Shown here piece by piece: positions 1 through 12,544 of a stretch of 64,000 nt of DNA (its first letter is position 1; each line of letters begins with the position of its first letter). A program made the position numbers and the translations under genes. The stretch covers positions 976,640-1,040,639 of the forward strand of contig JAGPYM010000013.1 of NCBI GenBank assembly GCA_020736575.1, written 5' to 3'. This DNA is from Thelonectria olida. Taxonomy: Eukaryota > Ascomycota > Sordariomycetes > Hypocreales > Nectriaceae. The notes under the pieces were generated by a model that saw only the letters and a list, made by a program, of their open reading frames with translations, did not search any database and was not told the origin of the DNA.

Positions 1-1
1 A

Positions 2-325
2 TGGCCGGTAGGCAAGGGCGTCGTTGACAAGGTTGGCCTCGTACACACCAGCGGGGGCTATCATGCAGTCTATCGTCCGGATGCCGAACTGGGTCGCTCC
101 CCGCGAGGTCAGATAGAAAGAACAGGGGTGTTCAAGCCAACCTGCACATCAACGCGTCCAGGGCGGATAAAGCGCCTCATCCAAAGATTCGGGCTTGTTG
201 GTCGTCGTGACAAGGATGCGGCCTTCCTAATAGGCTACTCCGTCAATGGTGAACAGTCAGAGAGGGAAGTGCTTTCCCCACAAACGCCGGGTCTCCCACC
301 AAAACGTGAGAGACTCGGACGTTAG
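2..325 (+). CDS. 3' end of an unidentified ORF, open at left edge
   Basis: A reading frame is open from base 2 to a TAG ending at 325, about 107 codons, with no start inside the window that must be used. The translated end is basic and rich in Arg, Lys, Gly and Pro and ends in the residues PPKRERLGR. I recognise no domain. It could be the last exon of a gene that starts to the left, a degraded gene, or chance, because the GC content here is normal and a frame of this length is not decisive. Confidence 0.25.
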   Translation, partial: WPVGKGVVDKVGLVHTSGGYHAVYRPDAELGRSPRGQIERTGVFKPTCTSTRPGRIKRLIQRFGLVGRRDKDAAFLIGYSVNGEQSEREVLSPQTPGLPPKRERLGR

Positions 326-811
326 CAGGGAATTGGGAATAATAAAGCTAGATAGTTAACCTAGACTGCCAGGTTAGGATATTGTTCCTTTAATATAAGG
401 TTTTATTTTCTCTCTTAAATTCTTTACATTAACTGCTTATCCTCAAGGCATTTAACAAGGCTTAGGGTAATAGTACCGTACGCCGACCCCTCGGAGACGC
501 ATGAGAGAGCTAATCTTAGCGGGTGTTGTAATAATAAGGTGTCCATCCATAGTAAGGGCTACCTTAGCTTTTCTCAAGTACTGTATTAATATCGACAAAA
601 GATGGCGACCAGTCGGCTGCCAAGCTGACCACCGGTAAAGTTATGATTAGTGTCCTTATTATTTTTCATATTCGCAACGACTATCTATCGCTGTGTCTTG
701 GTGAGAACAGTGGACAGGTGCCTAATATTTTGCTTTATTGTATGAAAGCGACGTCTCTTGTATCATGCTGCGTTTTGTAATGAATACCCCAGACAACGTT
801 CGAGCCCATGC
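326..811. other. Intergenic, no gene seen
   Basis: This stretch is moderately AT-rich between about 340 and 760 and has many stops in all frames. I see no RNA gene or repeat unit that I can define. It lies just past the 3' end of the acetyltransferase that follows. Confidence 0.5.
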
Positions 812-1390
812 TCATTGCCGCGGAAGCTCCAGATTTTTGGACATGTAAATTACACCACCGAGAGGGTTCTTGTAGTAAGGCTCGACTTCCAAGAATCCTT
901 CTGATTTGTACAGTGACACCGCAGGGCCCATTATTGCAAGAGTATCCAACAGAGCCTCATCATAACCAGCGCCTCTGGCAGCTTTGATGACCTCGGCGAC
1001 CAGGGTTTTGGCTACTCTGCGCCCTCGAGCCTCTGGATAGACATACAGTCGCTTTATCTCGCAGTACCGCACGTCAGCGTTTCGGCCGGCCTTGTACTGC
1101 GGCTGAAGCTCAATTGGCCGCAGTGCGATGCAGCCAAGAACTTGGTCCGTTTCTGAGTCGCAAGCAAGCAGTAGGGCGCCGCTGGGTGGTGCATATTTGC
1201 CCGGTAGGGTGCTCAGCTCTGCGGCGTAGTTCTGAAAGGTCAAGTCGAGTCCAAGCCACTCTGTATAGGCACGGAAGCAACGGGCAACGGAGGCAAGATC
1301 ATCCTCTGTGGTGGCTTGACGGATTGAAACAGCGGGTGTGGAGGTGGAAGATGGCTGTGCACTTGAGTCTTTGGAGGATGTTGACGACAT
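812..1390 (-). CDS. GNAT-family N-acetyltransferase
   Basis: Intronless gene of 192 residues, predicted to transfer an acetyl group from acetyl-CoA to an amine; the substrate is unknown. The GNAT core is visible: motif B/A is the segment CEIKRLYVYPEARGRRVAK, in which the R-x-x-G/A-like acetyl-CoA loop is ARGRRVAK, followed by a helix, then ALLDTLAIMGPAVSLYKSEGF with the usual A..LY...GF ending, and a final strand GGVIYMSKNLE. The frame is open upstream to a Met at 1507. I prefer the Met at 1390 (MSSTSSKD), because the extra 39 residues are unlike the family. No signal peptide is seen, so it is probably cytosolic. Confidence 0.8.
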   Translation of the reverse strand: MSSTSSKDSSAQPSSTSTPAVSIRQATTEDDLASVARCFRAYTEWLGLDLTFQNYAAELSTLPGKYAPPSGALLLACDSETDQVLGCIALRPIELQPQYKAGRNADVRYCEIKRLYVYPEARGRRVAKTLVAEVIKAARGAGYDEALLDTLAIMGPAVSLYKSEGFLEVEPYYKNPLGGVIYMSKNLELPRQ

Positions 1391-1725
1391 GGCGGGTAGG
1401 ACGAAGGATGAGTGATTGTTGACTGAGCCAAGTTGCACGCCGGTGACCGGAGTGAAAATTGACCGCGGTTGAGTCACTCGGCTGAGGTCAGATTGAAGCT
1501 GCCCCACGCTTATCTGTGGCTAAGACTCGGCCTTGGTCCAACAGGAGTACCGATTCAACTCGCCGTTTTGTAACTCTGCTTCGAGTGTGAGAGCTGAGCA
1601 CAGAAACAGATTGATATCGAGGATGCGTTCTAAGGCTCGAATTCTTTCCACTATGTAATTGGCTCGTATTCTATGTTCTAATTACCGCTCCGTCTACCTG
1701 ACCGCACCCAGGGCTGCTTTCTTCC
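1391..1725. other. Intergenic, promoter side of the GNAT gene
   Basis: This stretch lies between two genes on the minus strand. It holds the promoter of the acetyltransferase ending at 812 and the 3' flank of the next one. An upstream in-frame extension of the first gene (to 1507) falls here. No specific site stood out. Confidence 0.5.
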
Positions 1726-2613
1726 TTACGCAATTTCCTTCTTCATGAAAACAGCCGTAAAATCCGGCCAATACTCACCCTCGGGCGCAGGATGATACAG
1801 GTTCTCGACTGTCAGAATATGCTGGTAACCTCTTCTCGTGTACCATTCCTGGTTTGTCGTCTGCCATCGCCGGTGAGCCATTTCCATGTTCATAGGAGTG
1901 TGTGTTCGCTATGTTTAAACTCACCTTCGGTGGCTCTTTGCCATCTAACATTGCCAGCTTATGAGCGCCTTCTGTCGAAACCGTGTCCAGTCCCAGTGTG
2001 CGGGCGCAAAGCGGCTCCGAAGTTGCCATGGACTCAATAATATCCATCGCAGCACGACCAACGCCTTGGCTTCGGAAGGCATGCTCAATGTAAAAGGTCT
2101 TTATCCAGTATAAGTTCTCCTTGGGAATGTCTAGGTTGACCTTGTCGGCCCCTGGGTTCACGGTGTCTAGAGAGATGTGCCCAAGAGCATAAAAGAGTTG
2201 TTGAGTCGGGGTGCGAGCAACCCCGCGGAGTGATAGGCCAGTATCTTGAAGGGGCTTTTCATGCTAAAATAAATGTAAGGCGACAGATTCTCAACGCGGT
2301 AGGTTGTCACATAGGTACCTTGGGGAGAAGATCTACGAGTTCTTGACGTTTCTCGTCGGAATCAGAGTCGGATTTGTCAGTTGACACTGCCTATCCGTGC
2401 GTTAGATAACATAACTCATTTAGTAACTCGAATCGAAGTGGAGAGTCATACAATCCAGAAAAGGCATTTCAATCCTGATCTCTGTGTTTCCCGCCATTGA
2501 GGCACTTTCAAAGCGTCCCAACCACAGAGAATCCGCTGCTTGGTTATGCGGTCAATGTGCTCTTCTGAATCAGGATCCCACGGGATGAGATGGACTGGAA
2601 CTGGACAAGTCAT
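1726..2613 (-). CDS. GNAT-family acyl-CoA N-acyltransferase, 4 exons
   Basis: The exons read 2452-2613, 2319-2390, 1925-2263 and 1726-1848, all with GT..AG introns that keep frame, giving 231 residues. The N-terminus has the IPWDPDSEEHIDR...CGWDALKVPQWRETQRSG pattern that I associate with a fungal GNAT subfamily. The acetyl-CoA site is in WIKTFYIEHAFRSQGVGRAA, with Q/R-x-x-G-x-G/A in SQGVGRAA, followed by EWYTRRGYQ, the typical ...F/WY.R.GY strand-helix end, and a C-terminal YWPDFTAVFMKKEIA. The substrate is unknown. It lies in tandem with the other GNAT gene, but the two are not close duplicates in sequence. Confidence 0.8.
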
Positions 2614-2877
2614 TCTCAGAGGTGGTGAGGGCGAGGCAAGACGGTCAAGGTTGCAAAACGTGAAATTGTGTGGTGAAGGAGTTAGAATGAGAGGAAGAGT
2701 GAGTCTTTGGGTTAGATTAATAATACAAGGCGGGGCCCGGAGTAATTACACCATCAAGCGAACCAATACTCATAATACGTCGATGTACGAGTCAGCACTA
2801 TAAATAAAAACATACCTTCCTTTTCCAGACAAACGGTGCCCTCTGGCTTCGGCAGCCTTAACCATCGCCTTTCTTTC

Positions 2878-4048
2878 CTACTCCTTGACCTTGGGTTTCT
2901 GGCGTCCCCATGCATTATAAGACATATCTGCTGATGTATGCGGGCTAACTTCAACCAAGCTGTCATCAAGAAAACATTTCAATGGCTTGTAATAGACTGG
3001 GGGTTTGGTGACTCACACCCGCGCTCGACGAATTCCCTCCGGTCGATGGCAAAGTTTTGGGCAAGAATGTCCCGAGAAACATGGGACATGTTGCTGACAC
3101 AGCACGTTTCTTCCCGGTTGAGACGCTTTGTCGGTGGTTTATATCGTAGCTAAAGTCTATCTCTTCATGGCAATTCACTTGCCTGTAGCTCTTCTTGATC
3201 AATTCGACGATCGTGCTCGCCAGTTCCCCGGCATTGATCAGGAAGAAAAGCGCAACAAAGCTTGCGATCCAGTGGTTCACAAAGATATCTTGACAGAAGA
3301 AGAAAGCGGTTTCAACCGGGTCAGGCTTTGCGTCGGTCTCAAGCCGCTCGAATACATTCTCCTGTTTTCTAGAACCCTTCCAGGAGGCTCTTAGGATCGA
3401 CTTCCCCCGTCTCTGGTTTTGGTATTGCTAAGGAAATTGGGAACCTTATAATGGAGGTAGAAAGAACTTCTGAACGTATTGCTCTGCATAGTGCAGATTA
3501 TGGTCGAAAGTTGACATTCAGACAAGTTGACTTCCTTGAACCCTTTCTTAGCCCCCTTCACTAAGATACCTGTGACTGATCTTGGGGTCTGCAGGATTGA
3601 TCAACTCTCCACCCGTCTTGGCCTTTCCCAACCGCAATGTGTCTGGAGGTGCCTTTGCTGGTTCGTTCATGGCACTTGACAATGGGCTCACACGGATCGA
3701 CGATGCCACGGGCTCGTGTGCATCAGCTCTCGCCAGTAGTTTTTCGCTCGTCAAACTTCCGAATTCCAGACCGCCAGATGGGCAAGATTTGGCCTTGACC
3801 TTGTGGGCAGTTGCTTCCAAACTGGCTTCACCATTGCCTGAGGCTTCGGCAATGTATGTCCATGTCGTACACTTTCTCCCTCCACCGACCCAGGGAGAGG
3901 ACGCCCGGGAGGCAATGTTCACATGCCAGCAAGAACAGGCCCGGGAAGACAGGTGGATCAGCTTGAAGGTAATGTGACCGATGACGAGGACGATAAACTC
4001 GAGGAACCAAAGGGGAAGGCGACTCTTAAACACATGCCGGTGACACAA
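2878..4048 (-). CDS. Uncharacterised membrane protein, about 5 exons
   Basis: I do not recognise the family. The first exon (about 3565-4048) encodes a hydrophobic segment, LWFLEFIVLVIGHITFKLI, then a Ser/Ala/Pro-rich stretch. A second exon (about 3180-3415) encodes a second membrane helix, NHWIASFVALFFLINAGEL. Two short exons follow: one with MSHVSRDILAQNFAIDRREF and a last one ending YNAWGRQKPKVKE before TAG at 2878. The donor GTGAGT and acceptor CAGCAG for the last intron are strong. The first intron and the 53 nt third intron (AAG acceptor) are less certain. Coding character is best in the last three exons. The start at 4048 is only the first Met of the open frame. Confidence 0.45.
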
Positions 4049-5990
4049 TGCGGAGGTTCGGTCAAAAGCTGGTCAAATGGAGAGAGGATCTGAGGCTCGG
4101 GCCAGATGGCGGTATTACTGAAGAGTCAGAGTTCATGGCGAATACCGCAAATGTGATCGTTGCCTGCTATGAAATGGAGACTTGCGGATTTCTAGCAGTG
4201 TTTTTGGCACATGTGACATTCTAGGACTTTGATCAGGGGACGTAATGGCTCAAAAGAAAGCAGGTAGAGAGACTCAAGGCACAATATTTGCCTCGGGCGA
4301 GGTGGACGTGTCGCAGTTCGAGCTCTACTCGTTACCATGAGGAGGAGTAGATTTCCATAAGCTAGATCAAACGAGTAGTATAATGGCCGTAATGGGAAAG
4401 TCTCACTTTAGTTATCCCTCTTAGCAAATCCAGCATTAACCGAGTCTTGATTGAAAGTGAGATATAGGAAGGACATTCTTGGCGCCGATTGTCCCTTGAT
4501 AAAAAGTCTCAGCTGTGGGAGAAGGGAACCTACGCCACAAGGCGCCGTGCAGCCGAATGTGTGCGCTAGCTTTGGGGGCGTTGGAGCGAGGCCGATCGAT
4601 CGACAGGGGAACTAAGAGCTATGGGATGGGAAAATGGAAGAGCCTCTGGGACAAGTCTATCCAGTTGGTTTCGCCTTGGTGAATAGACGTGGTGGTGTTT
4701 GAAGAAGACATCTCGGAGGCCGAGACGGAATGCAGCACATGAGCGTAGAGATGCAAGAATCGAGACCGTGCGGCCTTCTCTCCGTCATCGGAACATGTTC
4801 TCATTGCCGCTGACACCGGCGAGCTTTCTCCGTGTTGCCATTTGCTCTACCTCTTCGTCGACATTCACAGGCTTGTAGGCCATTCAGTCCCCCTAGAAAA
4901 TGACCACACCTTCGGACATTGATCTCCTGATCACTCAGTTCACAATCAAGGCAGCTTGCAGATACCCAACCACCACCGCCGCAATAAATGTGTAATTAAC
5001 CGCCCACGTTCGTGTGGCATCGGGTGACGGTCGGGGCGATGAGACAGAGGAAGTGAAGCCCCCCCGGTCGAAGGGCGACACTCAACTCCAGCGCGTCCAG
5101 GTTCCCCGCAGCCCGAGCCATCCCAGCTGCTCTTTGAGGGCCGTGGGATGCGGGGCCCCGGCATTTTTTGGGGTACAGGGCGGTAAATGTGTGTCTCGGT
5201 GCGAGTTGGAGCGAGGGACTGGGAATCGCAGAGTGGTGGAGGCAATGCAGCCACTGCGAGACTGCGAGACTTTGGAGTACCGAAGTTGACTTGGTGAGTG
5301 TGCATGCCATGGCAAGCCTTCTTCACTCCTTCCCCTCGTCTCAAGGCCTCGTTCGAGGCGTCATGAACCCCTCGTCGAACCTCCTCCTTCGCCAAATGTC
5401 ACCCTCCTCTTTCATCCCCAGACCGGCCAGGCTCCCAGCACATCTGGCCCCCCCTGCATCTGCATTCTCACGGAGCATTTTCGTGCGGTGGCCTGATGCT
5501 CAAGCACAGCTCACTCCACTCGTGCTGCGGGGGAAAGCTGGGAACAACGGTTGGAGAGGCACAATTGGCGAAGCACTCCCTGAAAGCCTGGGGGGTCGAT
5601 TTGCCGTCCACTCCCGTCGTGAACTCGACCCGCCAAGCTTCGACCTCCGTCTGCCCGGACCACGACGTTTGCCATTAACCGACATACCCCGAGCAGAGAG
5701 AGGCTGGAACTGGGAGCGGTCTCAGTCCACGACGACGGCCTGCTCCGTAAAATTAACGCGTGTGTGCATGAGTTTAGGCATCTGATAAAAGACCCAATCT
5801 CCCATTCTTATTTACTTGGTTGTTCCTGGAAGGGAATCTTTTCTTGCTGCTTCTTCTTGGTTTGTTGGTGCCGCATTGCCCACTTACACGCACACGACCT
5901 CTTCGGCTCGGAGCAAAGAACCACACCCCCAATACAATTCAACAACACCGACACCGTCTCACCTAACCCAGGAGCTTCTTCCACTTCAAG
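4049..5990. other. Intergenic, divergent promoters, no gene seen
   Basis: The region lies between the membrane-protein gene (minus) and the SRPK-like kinase (plus). It holds several overlapping open frames at 4946-5785 on both strands, but they compete with one another, lack recognisable motifs and are GC-driven. The last 200 bases before 5991 are rich in CT and CA runs, typical of a fungal 5' leader. Confidence 0.5.
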
Positions 5991-7583
5991 ATGCGGTACG
6001 GCGTCGTCGCACCGGCTCTCTGCCGAGCCCTCGTCCAGAACCAGCGCCTGCGCGTCCAGCTATGCAACACAGGCCTGCGGAAGCTGTCCAGCCTGAGGTC
6101 GTCCCCTCGCTCGCTCGAGGAGGAAACGATCCGCAACTACAACCCCAAGGACTTCTATCCTGCCCACATCGGCGACACTCTCAACGGCAAGTACGAGCTC
6201 GTCTCCAAGCTGGGATGGGGCACCGGCTCGACCGTGTGGCTGGCTAGAATAACCCATTGGTGAGCACAACTTCTCTTCACTCCTACCGGGTCGACTTATG
6301 CCTTACCATGAAGCAAAAGGCTGCCGTGGCAGAGCGAGCGATACGTCGCGCTCAAGATTAGCAACAACACGCCCGCCGTGAAGGCCGCGGCTCGTCGTGA
6401 GGTTGACATTTCGGAGCAGATGTTCGCTGCCGAGTCCAACCATCCGGGTCGACAGTACGTCCGCCCTGTGCTGGACTCGTTTGAGGTCGAGGGTCCGGGA
6501 GGGGACCACGTGTGCATGACGTTTGAGCCGCTGCGACAGCCGCTTTGGATGCTGGGCCAGCAGAGCGGTCTCACCAACCTCGTGCAGCCGCGCACCATCA
6601 AGTCGCTTCTCCCCAGCATGCTCAAGTCGCTGGACTTCCTCCACACAGAATGCCGAGTCATTCACACGGGTAAGTACCAACGCATACACAATGCGCTTTC
6701 GGCCCATTGCAATCGGGCGCAAGCTTACCACCTAGAACAGATCTCAAGGGCGACCATTTCATGATCCCATTCGAGGACACTGCCGTGCTCGAGGACTACG
6801 TCGAGCGCCAGACGGCTAACCCAGCCCCATGCCAAGAGCGACAAGGCCGCCCAGTCTACGAGTCAAGAAACAGCTTCGGCCACTTGAGGGCCGACGTTGG
6901 CTTTGTTAAGCTCACCGACTTCGGTCTGGCTGTGAGAGGCGATGTCGCCACACCAAACAACCACGTCATCCAGCCTCGTGAATACAAGGCGCCCGAAGTC
7001 ATGCTCAAGGCCGGCTGGTCTTACTCGGCCGATATCTGGAACCTGGGTCTCGTGGTATGTGATCGTCACATATGCCTCCAAGTGCACACGATCAATTGCT
7101 AATGTATTTCGTAGCTGTGGGAGCTTCTGGGCGACATGAACCTGCTGAGTGGACGTGTGCCTGGACACTGCAAGTTCTCGCAGAAGAACCGCTTCGCCCA
7201 GATGATCCGTCTCCTGGGCCCTCCTCCTGCTGAGCTCCTCGCCAGGGCCGACCGCCAGACTCTTTCCGAGTACTACAACGACCAAGGTATGTTCAAATCA
7301 GCAGGCAGTTTCTTGGAGTGGTACAATGTACTGATGATTACGCGAAGGAGTCTTCAAACACCCCGAGCTCGTCCCCGATGAGCTTTTCTCCCTCTCCAAC
7401 TCGACGCCCATGCTTGACGGCCAGGAACGCGCCCTCTTCATCAAGTTCGCCCAAAGAATGCTGACCTGGCTGCCCGAGAAGCGCGCGACGGCCAAGGAGC
7501 TGCTCGACGACCCGTGGCTGAAGTCGATCGGCCGCCACAGGGCGACTGGATTTGGATACCTCGAGGATACCCGCCTGACCTAG
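5991..7583 (+). CDS. SRPK-like (CMGC) protein kinase
   Basis: Five exons with clean introns (donors near 6259, 6670, 7053 and 7287). After an Arg-rich leader that could be a mitochondrial targeting peptide, the kinase shows the Gly loop LGWGTGSTVWLA, VAIK-type lysine in YVALKIS, an alphaC Glu in RREVDISEQ, DFG in LTDFGLAV and the APE region QPREYKAPEVML, which resembles SRPK/LAMMER-type kinases of filamentous fungi. The long insert between VIHTDLK and DFG is also SRPK-like. The catalytic loop reads HTDLKGDHFM: Asp is kept but the usual Asn (DLKxxN) is His. SR-protein kinases phosphorylate Ser-Arg splicing factors; whether this expanded fungal branch does so is unknown. Confidence 0.85.
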
Positions 7584-8161
7584 GTTTAATTGAAGAAGAA
7601 GACGGGCACGGCATGGAGCAATGGTCTTGGGTTTTTGTTCTTCGGATTGTTTTTACTGAGGTCCTTCATGGTGTTTGGGGCGACATTGACAAGAAACGTG
7701 TTATCAGAGAATGACAGAGAGCTCAATTAGCATAGCATTCTCCCGAATACCCCAATTGTCGGTATTCAACGAAATTTCAAGCTTACTTTTCATTCACACA
7801 TCCATATGGCATTTGCCGCCTCTATCTCCGCACGCCGCAAGCTGAACTCAAGAAGACTTCTTGCAGTACATTTGACCCCAAGCTTAATCAATCAAATCAG
7901 GTAAATCACATCTGGGGGCGAGGATGCCGTTGTCCTACGATCGTCACCACAATGAGAAGCCATTTGACCGTGAAAAGAGATGAGTGTATTAGCAAAGTGG
8001 AGGGTGAAAAGGTGAACAAAAAGAAAGTAACAATTCGCGGCCGTAACGTGCAATGAGTGGTAGCACCCAGGCACTTTCTAGTCTAGTAGGTATAGTCCAT
8101 GTCCTGGTTCCTCTATAGTATCCAATTCTAAATTCTAAGAGTGTAAAGTTGTTTTGAAGTT
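7584..8161. other. Intergenic between convergent genes
   Basis: The 3' ends of the kinase and the ABC transporter genes face each other here. It holds no coding frame that I can support and no clear repeat. Confidence 0.6.
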
Positions 8162-11100
8162 TTACTTTGCCTGCTTGGACGCCTTGGTTCGGAGCTTCAT
8201 GAGCAGGTACACCAAGGCGTAGGAGCTGCAGGCGAAAATAGCCACGATGCCGGCATCTCTCCAGCCGTAGTAGTACTCCTTGAGGTTGAGGGTGCGCAGG
8301 TAATCCTCGCCCTTGGTGTACGAGCACACCATGCACTCCGAGGTCGCGTCGGGGTTGACCAGGTTGCTGACGAGGCCGACGCCCTGCGTGAGATAGTCGG
8401 CCAGATAATCGCCGCAAGTAGTGCCATTGGGAGGGTCGAAGCGCGCGAATTCTCGGTCCTTGCAGTTGATGTCGGCTCCCCAGATGTTGAAGACCAGCAT
8501 GCTTCCCATCAAGTAGTTGAAAGGGTTGAGCCAGTAAATCCAGTATCTCCAGAATTCCTGAATCTGTGCGTAGGGGACCAAGACACCACAGAACGAGACC
8601 AATGTCCCGATGATCAGAGGGTTGACTAGCGACGCGAAGACCTCGTTGGGTGCGTAAGCGGCAACGAACTGGCCGATGCCGGTGTACACAAACTCGTACA
8701 TCAACATGACGAAGAAGGTCGCGCCGACGCGGTCCGAGTTATTGGGGAACCCTAGAAGCGTGCTGTTAGCATAGAACTCGATTGTGAAGATTCTGGCGCT
8801 ACTTACCAACTGTCCAGTACCAGCAAACGAGGTAGAGAACGGCACAGATACACAGGTAAGGGATCTCCGACACAACCAAACCGGTCACGAAGGCCACCCA
8901 CGAGTACATCTTGGACTTCTTCTCGCGCGCCTCGAAGATGTCGCGACGATGGATAAACAAAGGCTGAAGCTGGGCCATGACGCCGGGAGCGACAAAGATA
9001 AAGTTGAAGATAGTGAACAGCTTGAGCTGGAGCTCGCTGACTGAGTCACCGACCATCCAGAAGGTGAAACCGTTGAACAGAGCGGAACCAATGTGCAGAG
9101 CAAACTTGTTGTTGACATAGTCGGCGTTGCGGAACAGAGAAACGTTCATGCGGTGAGTCACGAGCTTGATCTGCTCCCACATGGGAGTGGCAAACTCATA
9201 GCCGTCGTCGAAAGTGCCAGGCGGTTTGGAGGCAGCGTCTGAAACGATTCGATCAAGCTCCTTGCTAACATCATCATGCTCGGGAGATGCAAGCCAAACC
9301 TCGTTCCAATCCTTGCCCTGGGAGAGTTGTCCAGACACGACGTCAATCATGTGCTCGGCAGGGTTCACATCCTTCGGGCAAGGAGCACCGTTGCGACCAA
9401 AGTAGTCCTTGACGGTCTTGGCATGGTCACCAATGTCGCCAAAGTAGACGGTCTTGCCCCCCTTGGCGAGAAGAAGCAAAGTATCGAATTGGGCGAACAA
9501 TTGGGCAGAGGGCTGGTGAATGGTGACGAGAACAGCCTGGCCAACAGAGGCAAGCTTTCGAAGGAAACGCACTGTGTTATAAGCAGACTGGCCATCAAGG
9601 CCGGACGTAGGCTCGTCAAGGAAGATGAGAATGCTAGGCTTGGAGACCAATTCAACGCCGATGGTGACACGCTTGCGCTGTTCAACGCTCAATCCGGCCC
9701 CAACTTCGCCAATCAGGGTATCAGCGAGGTCATGAAGCTCAAGGAGGTCGATAATGGTGTCAACATATTTAAGCTTCTCCTCGCGAGGGGTCTCACGGTT
9801 TTGACGAAGCAAAGCAGAGAATTCCAGGGCTTCGCGGACAGTCGAGTAGGGCTCATGGACATCAAGCTGCTCGCAATAACCGGCAGATCGTTGGAAGGAA
9901 ACGGGCAAGGGGCGGCCGTCAACCAGAATCGAACCGTTAATAGTACCCTCAGTCTTGCGCTGCGCGAGAACGTCAAGAAGAGTAGTCTTCCCGGCTCCGC
10001 TGCTACCCATCAGGGCACCAAGCATACCGGGCTTAACCCAGCCTTGAACATTGTCCAAGAGGACGCGATCGCCAGAAGGAGTCTTGACAGTATATGTGAG
10101 GTTCTTCCAGGTAAAGACAGACGTGTTGCGAATGAGGTTCTCGTCCTCAGAAGTCGAGTCATCGTCAGTGCCAAGTGGGCCACCGGTGCCGCTCTCGCTC
10201 TTCTTCTTCTCTGAGACTTGACCCTCCTCATCAACTTGACGAAGCGACTGGGTGATGTGGGCATTTTCGCGGGGAATCAACAGACTGGGGCCGTCCTCGG
10301 AGGAAGATCGCCACCTCGAGGTTGCGATAATGGTGAGGGCGACAAAAAGAGCCCACCAAGCCCAGAGGATGCCAAAGTTTCGCCAGATGTGAGACTCGCT
10401 ATAGGAGAGAGAGGCGAGGTAATCATCGCCAGTCACGAAAGAGATGCCAGGGCGAGCACCACCGACGCCAGCACAAGCCTGGTGAGCAGTGTCGCTGAAA
10501 GACGGACCACTTGGGACCAAGTTGTTGCCGACGCAAGGAATAATCTTGCCCTTGAACTCGTTGGACAAGAGCGCATCGAAGGCATATGACATGGGATTGA
10601 TCCAGTAGATCCACACGAACCATGGGTGCATGTTTGGCTTCTGAATCATATATCCCGAATAGATGATGGTGGCAGCGATCAAGAAACCAGAAACCTTGGA
10701 TGCACCGTCAAAGGTGCTGAAGCCGGCACCAACAGCTCGGAACAAGGCCGTCATACACTAATAGACACGGTCAGTTTCACAGCAACAATTGACCAAGAGC
10801 TGTACTTACCATTGTGATGGCAATTAGCAAAACCCAAAAGGTGAAGAAAGCACCCGCCGACATGGTCAGATTAACCATGAAGTATAGGATGAGGGAAAAG
10901 CTAGACACCTGGAATAAAATGACGGGAATATCTGCAGTGATCTGCGCGATACAGAAAGCGGCCGGGTGGAAAAATGCAAAGTTTTTGTGCTTGATGAGCA
11001 CCGGACGTCCAGTAAAGGAGTCGGTGACCTCGGCCATGGACAGAAGAGAGTTGAAGAGAACAGCAAAGAAACAGGCGCCAGACTTGATAAACAAGCCTGC

Positions 11101-12544
11101 AGAGTTACTGGGAGCGTTATAGAACAGAGATCCAGCGATCAAAGCCTGTACAATAGTCGAGACCTGCTTGATGAGAAAAGTTGCCTTGTCGCCCAAGAGA
11201 ATTTGGTACTGTCGCTGCACGCAAGCCTTGACTTGAGGGACGAATCCAACAGTCATTGAGCTCTTTGCCGGAAGTCGCTTGTCTTTCTCGCCATGCACAC
11301 CTTCTTTGAAAGCCTTGGTTCGCTCTTGGGCTAGAGGTGTTGTCGGGTAGTCGTACTCGGCAATCATGCCGTCGTAGATAGGCGACTTCTCGTACTCTGC
11401 GCGGAGAGCAGAGGCAGTGCGAGGGAATCGGTCCTCGTATCCAGGCTGGATAGCTCGCTCGGTAGGAACAGTGACACCGGTCAGATAGTCGGCAACGTTA
11501 GCTCCGTGTTGGCAGATAAAGCCCATCTGTTCCATAAAGGGTCGAGCTTCCTTCATTGGACCGTAGTAAACCTGTTTTCCTTCATCAAGAACGAGAACCT
11601 TGTCGAATAGGTTGTAAATTCCGTTTCCGGCTTGGTACAAGGAGACGATGGAGGCAAGGCCAAGCACATCTGTCATGGCCCGAATCGCCTTTGCCCATTC
11701 GAGAGCGCTATAAGAGGTTAGTAAAAGACAATGGTGGGCTTATGAGAGGTGGTAAGACATACGTGCTGGCATCGAGACCTCGGGTTGAGTTATCCCAGCA
11801 GAAAACTGAAGCGCGAGTTGTCATTGTCTCGATGATGGAGACTCGCTTGCGTTCACCACCCGAGACACCTCGAACGAACGCATTGCCGACCTTGGTGTCG
11901 TGAGTATGCTCGATACCCATGGACTGGAGCAGGAAATCTCGTGTCTCTTTCCGTAGCTCTTCATGAGAAGTAACGCCGTTGGGAAGGTGGAAAGGAATCT
12001 TCAAACGGGTCGCAAAGTCCATTGTCTGCCCAACGGTGAGGGATGGGAAGAACAATTCTTCTTCGGTATTGATGACGATTTGGCCGCGGTACTGTTGGGC
12101 TTCATCGGCGTTCATGGAGCCGTAATGCACATCTCCAGACACATTTGCGTATCCTCTCCTCTTGTTGGCAATCATGTTCATCAGCGTTGTGCAGCCTGAC
12201 CCTGGCCTTCCCAAAACCAGCAGCATCTCTCCAGGCTTGACGCATCCATGGCTGTTGTCGATGATTGTCTTCAGCGGAGGCTTGTGTCGAGATTCTTGGA
12301 CCAGCTTCGGGATGTTGAACTGCGAAAGGACGTTCTCGTGGATAGCAGCATCGGCGCTGACGACTTCGACATTGAGATTTTGCCATGTAACACCAAGCTC
12401 GCGGTCAGGAAAGCCAGATGCTTGGTCTCGTTCCTTGAGTGCGGCAACCTTTGGTTTCAAGGCCCACTCGTTGTCTTCGCCGCCGAGCTCGTGCATGACC
12501 GACTGGTCATACACGGTCTGGGATCCATCGTTGTCTGAATCCAT
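8162..12544 (-). CDS. PDR-type full-size ABC transporter (ABCG)
   Basis: Plasma-membrane ATP-driven exporter of about 1,400 residues in four exons (introns near 11.74, 10.78 and 8.78 kb). The order is NBD1-TMD1-NBD2-TMD2, the reverse topology of the PDR family. NBD1 has Walker [10 protein letters not shown], signature VSGGERKR and a degenerate Walker B region [19 protein letters not shown]2 has Walker [10 protein letters not shown], a degenerate signature LSVEQRKR and Walker [15 protein letters not shown], followed by switch His in TIHQPSAQ. This asymmetry is the known PDR pattern. Each TMD carries about six hydrophobic segments. It probably exports azoles, plant defence compounds or own metabolites (family knowledge). 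I start at MDSDNDGS; an in-frame Met at 12655 would add 37 residues. It is divergent from a Zn2Cys6 regulator. Confidence 0.93.

Noticed and set aside
5168..5785. Plus frame of 205 codons upstream of the SRPK-like kinase
   Set aside because: It overlaps several competing frames, has no motif and biased composition, and lies where the promoter of the kinase is expected.
9276..10214. Long open frame of 312 codons on the plus strand
   Set aside because: It is the antisense of the second nucleotide-binding domain of the ABC transporter, whose motifs are unmistakable on the other strand.
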